A DNA stretch of 64,000 nt from Bradyrhizobium ivorense (GTDB lineage Bacteria > Pseudomonadota > Alphaproteobacteria > Rhizobiales > Xanthobacteraceae). Position numbers and translations under genes: made by a program. The notes under the pieces were generated by a model. That model made no database searches. It was not told the origin of the DNA and was given only the letters and a program-made list of their open reading frames with translations. This document shows positions 50,501-59,057 of the stretch, one piece after another. Every line of letters starts with the position of its first letter. Position 1 is the first letter of the stretch. The stretch is taken from the NCBI RefSeq assembly GCF_900696085.1, contig NZ_CAADFC020000032.1:186001-250000 (forward strand). Direction: 5' to 3'.

Positions 50501-50671
50501 GTCCGGGCTGGCGCCGGGATAGAAGGTCTGCACCTGGATGGTCGGATAATCGACCTCGGGCAGCGCGGCGACGGGGAGGTATCTGAACGCCAGCATGCCC
50601 GACAGCATGATGGCGATCATCAGCAGGGTCGTCGCCACCGGCCGCAGGATGAATGGCCGTGACGGGTTCAT
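47564..50671 (-). CDS. RND efflux permease, MdtB-like
   Basis: 1035 aa, 12 helices. Start [19 protein letters not shown], the helix-4 [19 protein letters not shown] motif and [21 protein letters not shown] near the C-terminus. Closely similar to the next gene product in layout but without the Ser-rich insertion. Two different permeases in one operon, as in MdtB and MdtC, usually form a mixed trimer. The ATG overlaps the adaptor's TGA (ATGA at 50668-50671). Confidence 0.94.
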   Translation of the reverse strand: [1035 protein letters not shown]

Positions 50672-51927
50672 TGCTTTGGCCCGTCCCCGTGCTTCGCGGC
50701 GCCACTTGCGGCGCCCTTGGCCGCGCCGGCCGGACTTGCCGCGTCGGCAGCGCTGCGCACGATCACCTTGGTGCCCTCGCGCAGCTTGTCGGCGCCGTCG
50801 ATCACGATGCGATCGCCCACCTCGAGCCCCGACATCACCTCGACGCGATCGCCGTCGGTGACGCCGAGCTTGACCGGCCGCACCGAGACGGTGCTGTCGG
50901 CGTTGACGAGATAGACGAAGGTGCCGGGCACGCCGCGCTGCACGCCGGCCATCGGCATCGTCATGACGTCCTTGTGGGTGTCGAGCAGCAGGCGGATGTT
51001 GACGAACTGGTTCGGATACAGCGTGCGCTTGTCGTTCTCGAACTGGGCGCGCAGCTTGATCGTGCCGGTGGTCGGATCGATCTGGCTGTCGAAGGTCTGC
51101 AGCGAGCCCTCGGCGAGCTTGTTGGCGCCGCTGCGGTCATAGGCCGTGGCTGACAGCACCGCGCCTTCCCTCAGCCGTTTCGCGACCGCCTGCAGATTGT
51201 CCTCCGGCAGCGTGAACAGCACGCTGATCGGCTCGAGCTGCGTGATCACGACGAGACCCGTGCTATCGCCCGCTGTGACGTAATTGCCGAGATCGACCTG
51301 GCGCAGTCCGACCCGCCCGTTGATCGGCGACACGATGCGGCAATACGTCAGATTTACCTCGGCCGACTGCACCGAGGCGCGGTCGGCCTCGACGGTGCCC
51401 TGATTTTGCGCGACCAGCGCGATCTGGGTGTCGAGGGTCTGGTGCGGCACCGCGTTCTGCTTGGCGAGGTTCTGGTAGCGGGCGAGATCGACCTGGGCGC
51501 CCTTGAGCTGCGCTTCGTCGCGCGCGAGCTGCCCCCTCGCCTGCGCCAGCGTCGCCTCATAGGGACGCGGATCGATCTGGGCGATCAGGTCGCCCTTCTT
51601 GACCTCGTCGCCTTCCTTGAAATCGATCCGCTGCAGATAGCCGCTGATCTGGCTCTTGATCGTCACGGTAGCGAGCGACGTCACGGTGCCGAGCGCGTTC
51701 AGCGTCACGCCGATATCGCCCTTGCCGATGGTCGCGGGCACGATCGACATCGGTGCAGCATTGCGTCCGCCGCCGGCCTGCTGCGGCGCGCCCTGCTGCC
51801 GCGTCCACCACACGATGCCGGCGAGCAACGACAGCACGACAAGGGTCGTGAGGATGACGCCGATGCGCGACGACCGCCTGGTCTGTTCGGGCGCGACAAT
51901 CGACGGGTCTTTCAGCTGCTGGTCCAT
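50668..51927 (-). CDS. RND periplasmic adaptor protein, MdtA-like
   Basis: 419 aa. One N-terminal membrane anchor (about 20-40, GVILTTLVVLSLLAGIVWW), then lipoyl halves with TIKSQISGYLQRIDFKEGDEVKKGD, an alpha-hairpin (about 125-180), beta-barrel and a membrane-proximal domain; Ala/Gly/Lys-rich C-terminus. It bridges inner-membrane permeases and the outer-membrane channel. The start MDQQLKD at 51927 is preferred; the frame opens to 52029 with poor resemblance. First gene of the six-gene operon. Confidence 0.92.
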   Translation of the reverse strand: MDQQLKDPSIVAPEQTRRSSRIGVILTTLVVLSLLAGIVWWTRQQGAPQQAGGGRNAAPMSIVPATIGKGDIGVTLNALGTVTSLATVTIKSQISGYLQRIDFKEGDEVKKGDLIAQIDPRPYEATLAQARGQLARDEAQLKGAQVDLARYQNLAKQNAVPHQTLDTQIALVAQNQGTVEADRASVQSAEVNLTYCRIVSPINGRVGLRQVDLGNYVTAGDSTGLVVITQLEPISVLFTLPEDNLQAVAKRLREGAVLSATAYDRSGANKLAEGSLQTFDSQIDPTTGTIKLRAQFENDKRTLYPNQFVNIRLLLDTHKDVMTMPMAGVQRGVPGTFVYLVNADSTVSVRPVKLGVTDGDRVEVMSGLEVGDRIVIDGADKLREGTKVIVRSAADAASPAGAAKGAASGAAKHGDGPKQ

Positions 51928-52105
51928 AACCTGCCCACGGAGAACACGAATGAGCTCGCGCGGTCTTATATCCCCTGCGCCCGCGCGCGCCACACCCATG
52001 CGGGCATTTTGAACGCTTCCGCGGGACAATACGTATTAAGATTCGGAAAGAATCATGTCGATCCCGCGCCGATCGGTTGCCGTTCACGCCGGATTGTTCG
52101 GCAGC

Positions 52106-53551
52106 CTACCCGATGGTCTGCAACCAGGGCAACACAATCAGCAACAATCCGGCAAAGTAGGTGACGCCGAAGATCAGGCCGAACTTCCAGAAATCCCCTT
52201 TGCCGATATAGCCGCTGCCGTAATACATCGGCGCCGGCCCGGTCGCGTATGGCGAGATCACGCCCATCAGTCCCAGCGAGTAGACGCACAGCAGCATCAG
52301 GGTCTGCACCGACAGGCCGGGAATGCTGGAGCCGACGGCGAGCACCACCGGCAGCACCGCCGCGGTGTGCGAGGTGATGCTCGAGAAGAAATAGTGGATC
52401 CAGAAAAAGAACGTGACGAGCAGAATCATTCCGACGAACGGCGAGGTCCCGGCGAGCGGCTTGGCGTAGCCCTCGGCCACCCATTTGATGAAGCCGATCT
52501 CGTTGAGGCCCGACGACAGCGTCAGCAGCGAGGTGAAGTAGAAGAACACCTCCCAGGCGGCCTTCTCGGCGACGATGTCCTCGAAGCCGATCACGCCGCA
52601 GATCAGCATCAGCGAGATGACCACGAACACGACGGTGGTGGCGTTGATGAAGTTGGAGCCGAGCAGCGGCACGCTGATGTTGGGATTGGAGCCGCAGATC
52701 CAGAAGAACATCGCGAGCAGCACCAGCGCCGCCATGATCCATTCATGGCGCGACGGCGGGCCCATCTTGGCGAGTTCGCCCTGGCTCCAGGTCACGATCT
52801 CGGGGCTCGCCTTGATCTCGGGACGGCAGACCAGGTAGCTGAGCAGCGGCACCAGCAGCAGCAGCAGGATGCCGAGCGGCGCGAAGCCGATGAACCATTG
52901 CGACCAGCCGACCTCGACATTGACGAGCTTCTTGGCGATCGAGAGCGCGGCGGCGTTCGGCGCCAGCGCGGTGAGGAACATCGAGCTGGTGACCGCCGTG
53001 GTCGCAAACGCCGTCCACATCACGAAGGTGCCGATCTTGCCCGCGGTCGGGCCGGGTTCGGAGCCGTAGATGCGCGGGATATTGCTGACGATCGGATAGA
53101 TCGTGCCGCCGGAGCGCGCGGTATTGGACGGCGTTGCCGGCGCCAGCAAGAGATCGGAGAACGCCACCGCGTAGCCGAGGCCGATGGTGCGGCGGCCGAG
53201 CCCGCGCACCAGCAGCAGCGCGAGGCGGCGGCCGAGCCCGCTCTTGCGATAGCCGATCGAGAACACGAAGGCGCCGACGATCAGCCACACCGTGCTCTCG
53301 GAAAAGCCGCCGAGCATCCAGCGCAGCGACTTGTTCGGATCGGACTCCACATAACCGCCGACGCCGGCGACGGTCAGACCGATCAGGCCGACCGCGCCGA
53401 CCGGCATCGATTCAAGGATCAGTCCGGTGATCACAGCGGCGAACACTGCAAAATAATGCCACTGGTTGGCGTTCAGGCCCGTTGGCACCGGCACCAGATA
53501 GATCACCAGCCAGACCGCCAGCGGCGCAAACGTCCTCCATGACAGCTTCAT
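52106..53551 (-). CDS. DASS family anion:sodium symporter (CitT/SodiT-like)
   Basis: 481 aa, about 12 helices. SNT-type tips are visible in LLLAPATPSNTARSGGTIYPI and in FFSSITSHTAAVLPVV (first and second substrate loops), and YSLGLMGVISPYATGPAPMYYGSGYI near the end, as in the plant 2-oxoglutarate/malate translocator and bacterial CitT/TtdT. Transports di- or tricarboxylates; the exact substrate is unknown. Separate unit, divergent from aat. Confidence 0.9.
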   Translation of the reverse strand: MKLSWRTFAPLAVWLVIYLVPVPTGLNANQWHYFAVFAAVITGLILESMPVGAVGLIGLTVAGVGGYVESDPNKSLRWMLGGFSESTVWLIVGAFVFSIGYRKSGLGRRLALLLVRGLGRRTIGLGYAVAFSDLLLAPATPSNTARSGGTIYPIVSNIPRIYGSEPGPTAGKIGTFVMWTAFATTAVTSSMFLTALAPNAAALSIAKKLVNVEVGWSQWFIGFAPLGILLLLLVPLLSYLVCRPEIKASPEIVTWSQGELAKMGPPSRHEWIMAALVLLAMFFWICGSNPNISVPLLGSNFINATTVVFVVISLMLICGVIGFEDIVAEKAAWEVFFYFTSLLTLSSGLNEIGFIKWVAEGYAKPLAGTSPFVGMILLVTFFFWIHYFFSSITSHTAAVLPVVLAVGSSIPGLSVQTLMLLCVYSLGLMGVISPYATGPAPMYYGSGYIGKGDFWKFGLIFGVTYFAGLLLIVLPWLQTIG

Positions 53552-53781
53552 GCAGCGTCCCCCTCATGTGACTTGATTGTCTGGCGCGCCATCGCCATGT
53601 CCCGGCGGCGCCACTTTTTCGTTGCAATGTAGCACGGCCTCGCGGCCTGGCTCGAAAAACTGCCGAAATACTGCAACACGGCGGCGCTGGCTTGTGGAGG
53701 AACCGACGTGTCCCGTCAACAGCGCGCGACCGCAGCGGCAGCCCATCGCGGGGCGGGCCGCCGTTTGCTAATCTCGACGAC

Positions 53782-54462
53782 ATGACAGCACGCGACTCCG
53801 CCTCGTCCGAGATCACGCCCGAAGTGCTGCTGCGCGCCTATGCCTGCGGCATCTTCCCGATGGCCGAGAGTGCCGACGATCCGACCCTGTTCTGGGTCGA
53901 GCCGGAATTGCGCGGCGTGATTCCGCTCGAGGGTTTTCGCGTCGCCTCGCGGCTGGCGCGCACCGTGCGCTCCGATGCATTCACGGTCACGGTCGACACC
54001 GCATTCAAGGCGGTGATCGCCGGCTGCGCGGCGCCGCAGCCCGGCCGCGACGACACCTGGATCAACAAGCGCATCCGCGATCTCTATGTCGGACTGCACA
54101 CGCTCGGCCATTGCCACAGCGTCGAGGTCTGGCAGGACGGCGATCTGGTCGGCGGGCTCTATGGCGTCAGCCTCGGCCGCGCCTTCTTCGGCGAAAGCAT
54201 GTTCCACACCGCACGCGACGCCTCGAAGGTGGCGCTGGTGCATCTGGTGGCGCGGCTGATCGCCGGCGGCTTCGAGCTGCTCGACACGCAATATGTCACC
54301 GAGCATCTGAAGACGTTCGGCGCGATCGAGATCGCGCGCCGCCGCTACCGCGCCTTGCTCGACAAGGCGATCACGGGCGCGCCGGCGGACTTTTGCAAGC
54401 TCGATGTCACCCAGCCGGTGAAAGGCACCGACGCGCTCGCGATCATCGCGGAGCGTAACTGA
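53782..54462 (+). CDS. aat: Leucyl/phenylalanyl-tRNA-protein transferase
   Basis: 226 aa. Family motifs: LLRAYACGIFPMAE, FWVEPELRGVIPL, TWINKRIRDLYVGLHTLGHCHSVE, and GRAFFGESMFHTARDASKVAL. It adds Leu or Phe to proteins with N-terminal Arg or Lys, marking them for ClpAP through the N-end rule. ATG 53782 is chosen since homology begins at the next residues; the frame opens earlier at 53692. Next to DUF2155, which often follows it. Confidence 0.96.
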   Translation: MTARDSASSEITPEVLLRAYACGIFPMAESADDPTLFWVEPELRGVIPLEGFRVASRLARTVRSDAFTVTVDTAFKAVIAGCAAPQPGRDDTWINKRIRDLYVGLHTLGHCHSVEVWQDGDLVGGLYGVSLGRAFFGESMFHTARDASKVALVHLVARLIAGGFELLDTQYVTEHLKTFGAIEIARRRYRALLDKAITGAPADFCKLDVTQPVKGTDALAIIAERN

Positions 54463-54483
54463 TCTTGTAGCCCGCTAATCCTG

Positions 54484-54594
54484 TAGCCCGGATGAAGCGC
54501 AGCGCAATCCGGGACAGTGCGAGCCGCGGGGAGAGAATCCCGGATTACGCTTCGCTCCATCCGGGCTACGAACTTTCTTCCGGGCTACGAGCTC
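54484..54594. repeat. Inverted dispersed repeat between convergent aat and DUF2155
   Basis: TAGCCCGGATGAAGCGCAGC and GCTTCGCTCCATCCGGGCTA face each other about 80 bases apart (about 54484-54570), with AATCCGGGA and TCCCGGATT inside. A further GGGCTACGAGCTCCCG copy fragment ends near 54594. The stem would act as a terminator for both genes. Confidence 0.8.
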
Positions 54595-54597
54595 CCG

Positions 54598-55611
54598 CTA
54601 ATTCCCGAACAACCCGCCGAACAGCCCGCCGGGCCGCTGCTGTTGCTGCGGCGGCGGAGGCGGTGGCGGCTGCTGCTGGAATTGCGGCTGCGGTGGCGGC
54701 GCCGGACGCGGTGCGGCCTGCTTGGCCGGGCGCTTCTGGGCCGGCGGCGGTGGCGGCGTCGGCGCCTTCGGCGGATCGGGCGCCGCCGTCACGATGGTCT
54801 GGTCCGGGCCTTTGCAGTCGGTCAGCCAGATATCGTAGATCGGATGCTCGACGCCGTGCAGGCCGGGACTGGCCGCGAACATCCAGCCGGAGAAGATCCG
54901 CTTCACCTCGCCCTGCAGCGTGATCTCGTCGACCTCGACAAAGGCGTCGGTGTTGGCGGCCTCGGTCGACGGCCGCGTGTAGCAGGCATCGGTCTTCACC
55001 CGCAGCGCGCCGAACTGCACGGTCTCGCCGATATCCTCGTCGAAATTGATGATGCGCCCGGTGATCTTGTCGAGGCCGGAGAAGCTCGCCTTCTTGTTGG
55101 TGATCTTGGTCGACGGCGGCTCCTGGACCACCTCGTCGCCCGGCTGCAGCGCGGCCGGCTGCTGCGGCTGTTGCGGCGCGCCCTTGGCCGGCGGCGGCCG
55201 CTGTCCCGGAGGCTGGCCGGGCACCGGGCTCTGGCCGGGCGGCGTGTTGGCGACCGCAGGGCCGCCGGGTTGCGGCGGCTGCACGGCGACGCCGCCGGGC
55301 GGCGCGGCCTGGGAGCCGGGCGGCGGCGGCAAGGGTTGCGACTGCACGCCGCCGGGGGGCGGCACCCCGGGCTGGGTCGGCGGCGCCAGACGGCTCGGCA
55401 TCGGCAACAGGCGGCCGCGCGGCAATTCCGGCACTTCCTCATCGTCATCGGCAGGCGGCGGGACCGGCTGGCCGCGCGGAACATTGCCCGGCGGCCGCGG
55501 CGGCGGATCGGAGAAAATCGTTCCGATCTGCGCACGCGCAGGCGGCGGCAGCGAGACGGTTAAGGCGGCGACCAAGGCCGCAAAGCCAGTCAGGACAATG
55601 GTTCGAAACAT
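54598..55611 (-). CDS. Secreted DUF2155 protein with Pro-rich ends
   Basis: 337 aa. Signal peptide about 1-27 (cut after ARA), a Pro-rich low-complexity part (about 28-170), the DUF2155 domain (about 175-285; KITGRIINFDEDIGETVQFGAL, CYTRP and FSGWMFAASPGLHGVEHPIYD with conserved Trp and His) and a Pro/Gln-rich tail ending GGLFGGLFGN. The domain's role is unknown; genes for it usually sit beside aat and NDUFA12. The Pro-rich tails could make contacts with peptidoglycan or partner proteins. Confidence 0.88.
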   Translation of the reverse strand: MFRTIVLTGFAALVAALTVSLPPPARAQIGTIFSDPPPRPPGNVPRGQPVPPPADDDEEVPELPRGRLLPMPSRLAPPTQPGVPPPGGVQSQPLPPPPGSQAAPPGGVAVQPPQPGGPAVANTPPGQSPVPGQPPGQRPPPAKGAPQQPQQPAALQPGDEVVQEPPSTKITNKKASFSGLDKITGRIINFDEDIGETVQFGALRVKTDACYTRPSTEAANTDAFVEVDEITLQGEVKRIFSGWMFAASPGLHGVEHPIYDIWLTDCKGPDQTIVTAAPDPPKAPTPPPPPAQKRPAKQAAPRPAPPPQPQFQQQPPPPPPPQQQQRPGGLFGGLFGN

Positions 55612-55707
55612 CTCGCGCGGCTTAACAGGCGAATCGGGCTCGCGACAGTTTACCTTGAGATCGGCCGCTCGCAGGACACCCGGTTAACACGGCGAATACG
55701 GCGGGGA

Positions 55708-55727
55708 AAGGGCGGCTCGCCGCCCTT
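55708..55727. other. Perfect hairpin in the gap before the SDR gene
   Basis: AAGGGCGGC pairs with GCCGCCCTT around two bases. There is no T-run on either side, so it is probably not a terminator. Nothing else stands out in this 249-base gap. Confidence 0.45.
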
Positions 55728-55860
55728 GCCCGCCCCCTGCCCGGCCACTGGTCAGCCCCCGGAACACATGGAATAGTCGGTCGCGCTGAAGGCGCGCGGC
55801 TGCCCGCGCGAAAACCAGGAAAATCCGGACAGAACCGGACCAGCCAGAGGAAACCTCAAC

Positions 55861-56640
55861 ATGCCCGATCGTATCAGGCTCGATGGCCGGGTCGCCGTCG
55901 TCACCGGCGCGGCCGGTGTCATCGGCACCGCCACGCTCCATTTGCTCGCCGAGCGAGGTGCGCGGATTGTCGCAGTCGACCGCCAGGGGGCCGATCTTGC
56001 GGCCGCCGTCAAGGACCTGCCGGCCTCGGCCGAGGCGCTCACGATCACAGCCGACGTCACCCAGGAAGACGAGGTCAAGGACTATGTCCGCGCCGCGGTC
56101 GACCGCTTCGGCAGCATCGACGCCTTCTACAACAACGCCGGCATCGAGGGCGACATCAAGCCGATCCCAGACTATCCGCTGGAGAGCTCTCGCCGGGTGC
56201 TCGACGTCAATGTGGTCGGCGTTTTCCTCGGCATGAAATACGTGCTGCCGGTGATGCTGAAGCAGAACAAGGGCAGCATCATCAACACCGCCTCGATCGC
56301 CGGCCTGATGGGCTCGCCGCTGATCGCGGTCTACAGCGCGAGCAAGCACGCGGTGATCGGGCTCACCAAGAGCGCGGCCTGGGAGTGCAGCGGCACCGGC
56401 GTGCGCGTCAACTGCGTCTGCCCCGGCATGATCGACAGCCGGATGCTGAGCACGATCCTGCAGGGCCGCTCCGGCGGCAACGCGCCGCCGCCGGTCGAGA
56501 AGATCGTCGACCGCATCCCGGCGCGCCGGCTCGGGCTCGCCACCGAGGTCGCCTCGATCGTCGCCTTCCTCGCCTCCGACGAGGCAAGCTACGTCTCCGG
56601 CTCCGCCTATACCGTCGACGGCGGCCGCACCGCCGCGTAG
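55861..56640 (+). CDS. Short-chain dehydrogenase/reductase (SDR)
   Basis: 259 aa. Cofactor motif VVTGAAGVIGTATLHLL (a TGxxxGxG variant), Asp at the end of beta-2 (VAVDRQ, pointing to NAD), NNAG, catalytic Ser in IINTASIAG and YSASK. Classical SDRs oxidise or reduce alcohols, steroids or sugars; the substrate is unknown. A GAGGAAA ribosome site precedes it. A repeat separates it from the hydrolase gene, so co-transcription is uncertain. Confidence 0.93.
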   Translation: MPDRIRLDGRVAVVTGAAGVIGTATLHLLAERGARIVAVDRQGADLAAAVKDLPASAEALTITADVTQEDEVKDYVRAAVDRFGSIDAFYNNAGIEGDIKPIPDYPLESSRRVLDVNVVGVFLGMKYVLPVMLKQNKGSIINTASIAGLMGSPLIAVYSASKHAVIGLTKSAAWECSGTGVRVNCVCPGMIDSRMLSTILQGRSGGNAPPPVEKIVDRIPARRLGLATEVASIVAFLASDEASYVSGSAYTVDGGRTAA

Positions 56641-56647
56641 GCTTCCG

Positions 56648-56752
56648 CCGTCATTCCGGGGAGGTCCGTCAGATCGAACCCCAATGCGCAATCGCGCATT
56701 GTGGAATCTCGAGATTCCGGGTCTGGTGCTTGCGCACCACCCGGAATGACGT
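56648..56752. repeat. Dispersed palindromic repeat
   Basis: Ends CGTCATTCCGGGG and CCCGGAATGACG are inverted; internal hairpins include CCAATGCGC/GCGCATTGTGG, GGAATCTCGAGATTCC and CTGGTGC/GCACCAC. This is one of the most common intergenic elements in Bradyrhizobium. Confidence 0.88.
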
Positions 56753-56782
56753 CACCAGATTTCATTCAGAAGGTTTGCTCGA

Positions 56783-57724
56783 ATGCCCGTCGTTCTCGAT
56801 CCCGATGCCGCTGCCGTCTACAAGGCGTTTCAGGAAGCCGGCCGCCCCGCCTATGAGACACTGACCGCGCCGGAAGCGCGCGAATTTTACCGGGCCGCCC
56901 GCGTCGTCAGCAATCCCGAGCCGCCGGCGCTGGAATCGAGCAAGCCGATTGCGATCCCGGCACCGCACGGCGCCATCCCGGCACGCATCTACACGCCCAA
57001 GACGCTGCGCAAATCAAACGGCCTCGCGCCGTGCCTGGTGTTCCTCCACGGCGGCGGCTGGGTGATCGGCGACCTCGATACCCATGAGGTGGCCTGCCAG
57101 AAGCTTGCGCATGAGGGCGAGCTGATCGTGATCTCCGTCGACTATCGCCTCGCGCCCGAGCATCGCTTTCCTGCGGCGGTCGACGACGCCGTGACCGCGA
57201 CGCAATGGGTCGCCGCCAACGCAAAGCAGCTCGGCGTCGATGCGGCACGCATCGTGGTCGGCGGCGACAGCGCCGGCGGCAACCTCGCCGCGGTCGTCGC
57301 GCTGACTGCACGCGACGGCGGATTGAAGCTCGCCGGCCAGCTGCTGGTCTATCCCGCGACCGAATTCGCGCGGACCCACGCTTCGCATCGCGAGCCCGAG
57401 ACCAGTGTGCTGTTGACGCATTCGGTGATCCCCTGGTTCGCCGCGCAATATCTCGGCGACGCCGACGGCAGCGACTGGCGCGCCTCGCCCGCGCGCGCGA
57501 AAAGCTTCGCCGGCCTGCCGCCGGCCTATGTGCTGACCGCCGGCGCCGATCCGCTGCGCGACGAAGGCGACGAGTACGCGAAGCTGCTCAAGGACGCCGG
57601 CGTTGCCGTGACCTACCGGCATTTCCCCGGCCAGTTCCACGGCTTCTTCACCATGGGCAAGCTGCTCAACCAGGCCAACGTCGCCGTCACCGAAATCAGC
57701 GCCTGGCTGAAGACGCTGGGCTAG
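56783..57724 (+). CDS. Alpha/beta hydrolase, HSL family esterase
   Basis: 313 aa. Oxyanion motif HGGGWVIGD, nucleophile elbow GDSAGGN, catalytic Asp in TAGADPLRDEG and His in FHGFFTM. HSL-family enzymes hydrolyse short acyl esters or lactones. No signal peptide. Follows the SDR gene on the same strand; a joint degradative role is conceivable. Confidence 0.93.
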   Translation: MPVVLDPDAAAVYKAFQEAGRPAYETLTAPEAREFYRAARVVSNPEPPALESSKPIAIPAPHGAIPARIYTPKTLRKSNGLAPCLVFLHGGGWVIGDLDTHEVACQKLAHEGELIVISVDYRLAPEHRFPAAVDDAVTATQWVAANAKQLGVDAARIVVGGDSAGGNLAAVVALTARDGGLKLAGQLLVYPATEFARTHASHREPETSVLLTHSVIPWFAAQYLGDADGSDWRASPARAKSFAGLPPAYVLTAGADPLRDEGDEYAKLLKDAGVAVTYRHFPGQFHGFFTMGKLLNQANVAVTEISAWLKTLG

Positions 57725-57825
57725 CGGTTGATCCGATCGGGCGACGCCTTGCGGCAATCGTGCGCCTTGAAGTTCCAGCCGTCAGGCGATAGTGCGGCCG
57801 GACACTCCAGTCATTCGAGATTGCC

Positions 57826-59049
57826 TTGCTCACGCCCGTCCTCGTTTACGGTATCCCGCTCGACTTCATCCTGTTCGGGCTGACGCTGCTCGGTGTTGCG
57901 ATCTTTCATCACCACACGCTCGCGGTGGCGCTGACGGGCCTGGCGGCGATCGTGGCCTACAAGCTGCTGTTCGCGGGCTTTGCGAAATTCGGTGCGGGAC
58001 TGCCGGGGCTCGTGCACCACATGGAGCATGAGTGGGTCACGCTGGCGAACCTGTTCCTGCTGTTGATGGGATTTGCGCTGCTGTCGCGGCATTTCGAGGA
58101 AAGCCGCATCCCCGACGAGATGCCAACGCTGCTACCGGACGACTGGAAGGGCGGCCTGCTCCTGCTCGTGATCGTGTTCGTGCTCTCGGCTTTCCTCGAC
58201 AACATCGCTGCGGCGTTGATCGGCGGCACCGTGGCGCGCCATGTTTTCCGTAGCCGCGTTCATATCGGCTATCTCGCCGCCATCGTCGCGGCATCGAATG
58301 CCGGCGGCGCCGGCAGCGTGGTCGGCGACACCACGACGACGATGATGTGGATCGATGGCGTCAGCCCGCTCACGGTCGTCGAGGCCTATGTCGCGGCCGC
58401 CGTCGCCATGCTGGTGTTTGCGGTACCGGCCTCGCTGCAGCAGCACCGCTTCTCTCCGATCGTGAAGGACGCACCATCCGATCTGAAGATCGATTGGGCG
58501 CGCGTCGCGATCGTGGCTGCGATCCTGCTTGCCGCGCTGACGGCCAACGTGTCGGCCAACCTGAAATTTCCCGCGCTGCTCGACGTGCTGCCCGTGCTTG
58601 GGCTCGCGGTCTGGGCCGCCATTCTGCTTACGGCGCTGTTGCGGCGACCGGACTGGTCGGTGATGCCTGAGACGTTCAAGGGCACCCTGTTCCTGCTCGC
58701 GCTGGTGACGGCGGCCTCGATGATGCCGGTGGAGAAGCTCCCCGTCGCATCATGGCAGACCGCGCTCGGGCTCGGCTTCGTCTCGGCGGTGTTCGACAAC
58801 ATTCCGCTGACCGCGCTGGCGCTGAAGCAAGGCGGCTACGATTGGGGCTTTCTCGCCTACGCGGTCGGCTTCGGCGGTTCGATGGTCTGGTTCGGCTCGT
58901 CCGCCGGCGTTGCCATCTCCAACATGTATCCGGAGGCAAAATCGGTCGGGAAATGGGTCACCCAAGGCTGGCCGATCATCGTGGCCTATGTCGTCGGCTT
59001 CTTCGTGATGCTCGCCCTGCTCGGCTGGCACCCCGACGCGCCGCATTGA
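57826..59049 (+). CDS. ArsB/NhaD-superfamily membrane permease (citrate-transporter-like)
   Basis: 407 aa with 10-12 helices. The ion-transporter repeat pattern is visible as FLDNIAAALIGGTVA and, in the second half, FDNIPLTALALKQGG, each containing the DNI motif typical of NhaD/ArsB members; IVAASNAGGAGSVVGDTTTTMMW is the following loop. Could exchange sodium/protons or carry an anion. The frame starts with TTG at 57826, as no ATG fits before the first helix. Convergent with the GlxA-type regulator gene, eight bases away. Confidence 0.8.
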   Translation: MLTPVLVYGIPLDFILFGLTLLGVAIFHHHTLAVALTGLAAIVAYKLLFAGFAKFGAGLPGLVHHMEHEWVTLANLFLLLMGFALLSRHFEESRIPDEMPTLLPDDWKGGLLLLVIVFVLSAFLDNIAAALIGGTVARHVFRSRVHIGYLAAIVAASNAGGAGSVVGDTTTTMMWIDGVSPLTVVEAYVAAAVAMLVFAVPASLQQHRFSPIVKDAPSDLKIDWARVAIVAAILLAALTANVSANLKFPALLDVLPVLGLAVWAAILLTALLRRPDWSVMPETFKGTLFLLALVTAASMMPVEKLPVASWQTALGLGFVSAVFDNIPLTALALKQGGYDWGFLAYAVGFGGSMVWFGSSAGVAISNMYPEAKSVGKWVTQGWPIIVAYVVGFFVMLALLGWHPDAPH

Positions 59050-59057
59050 ACGCGGCG

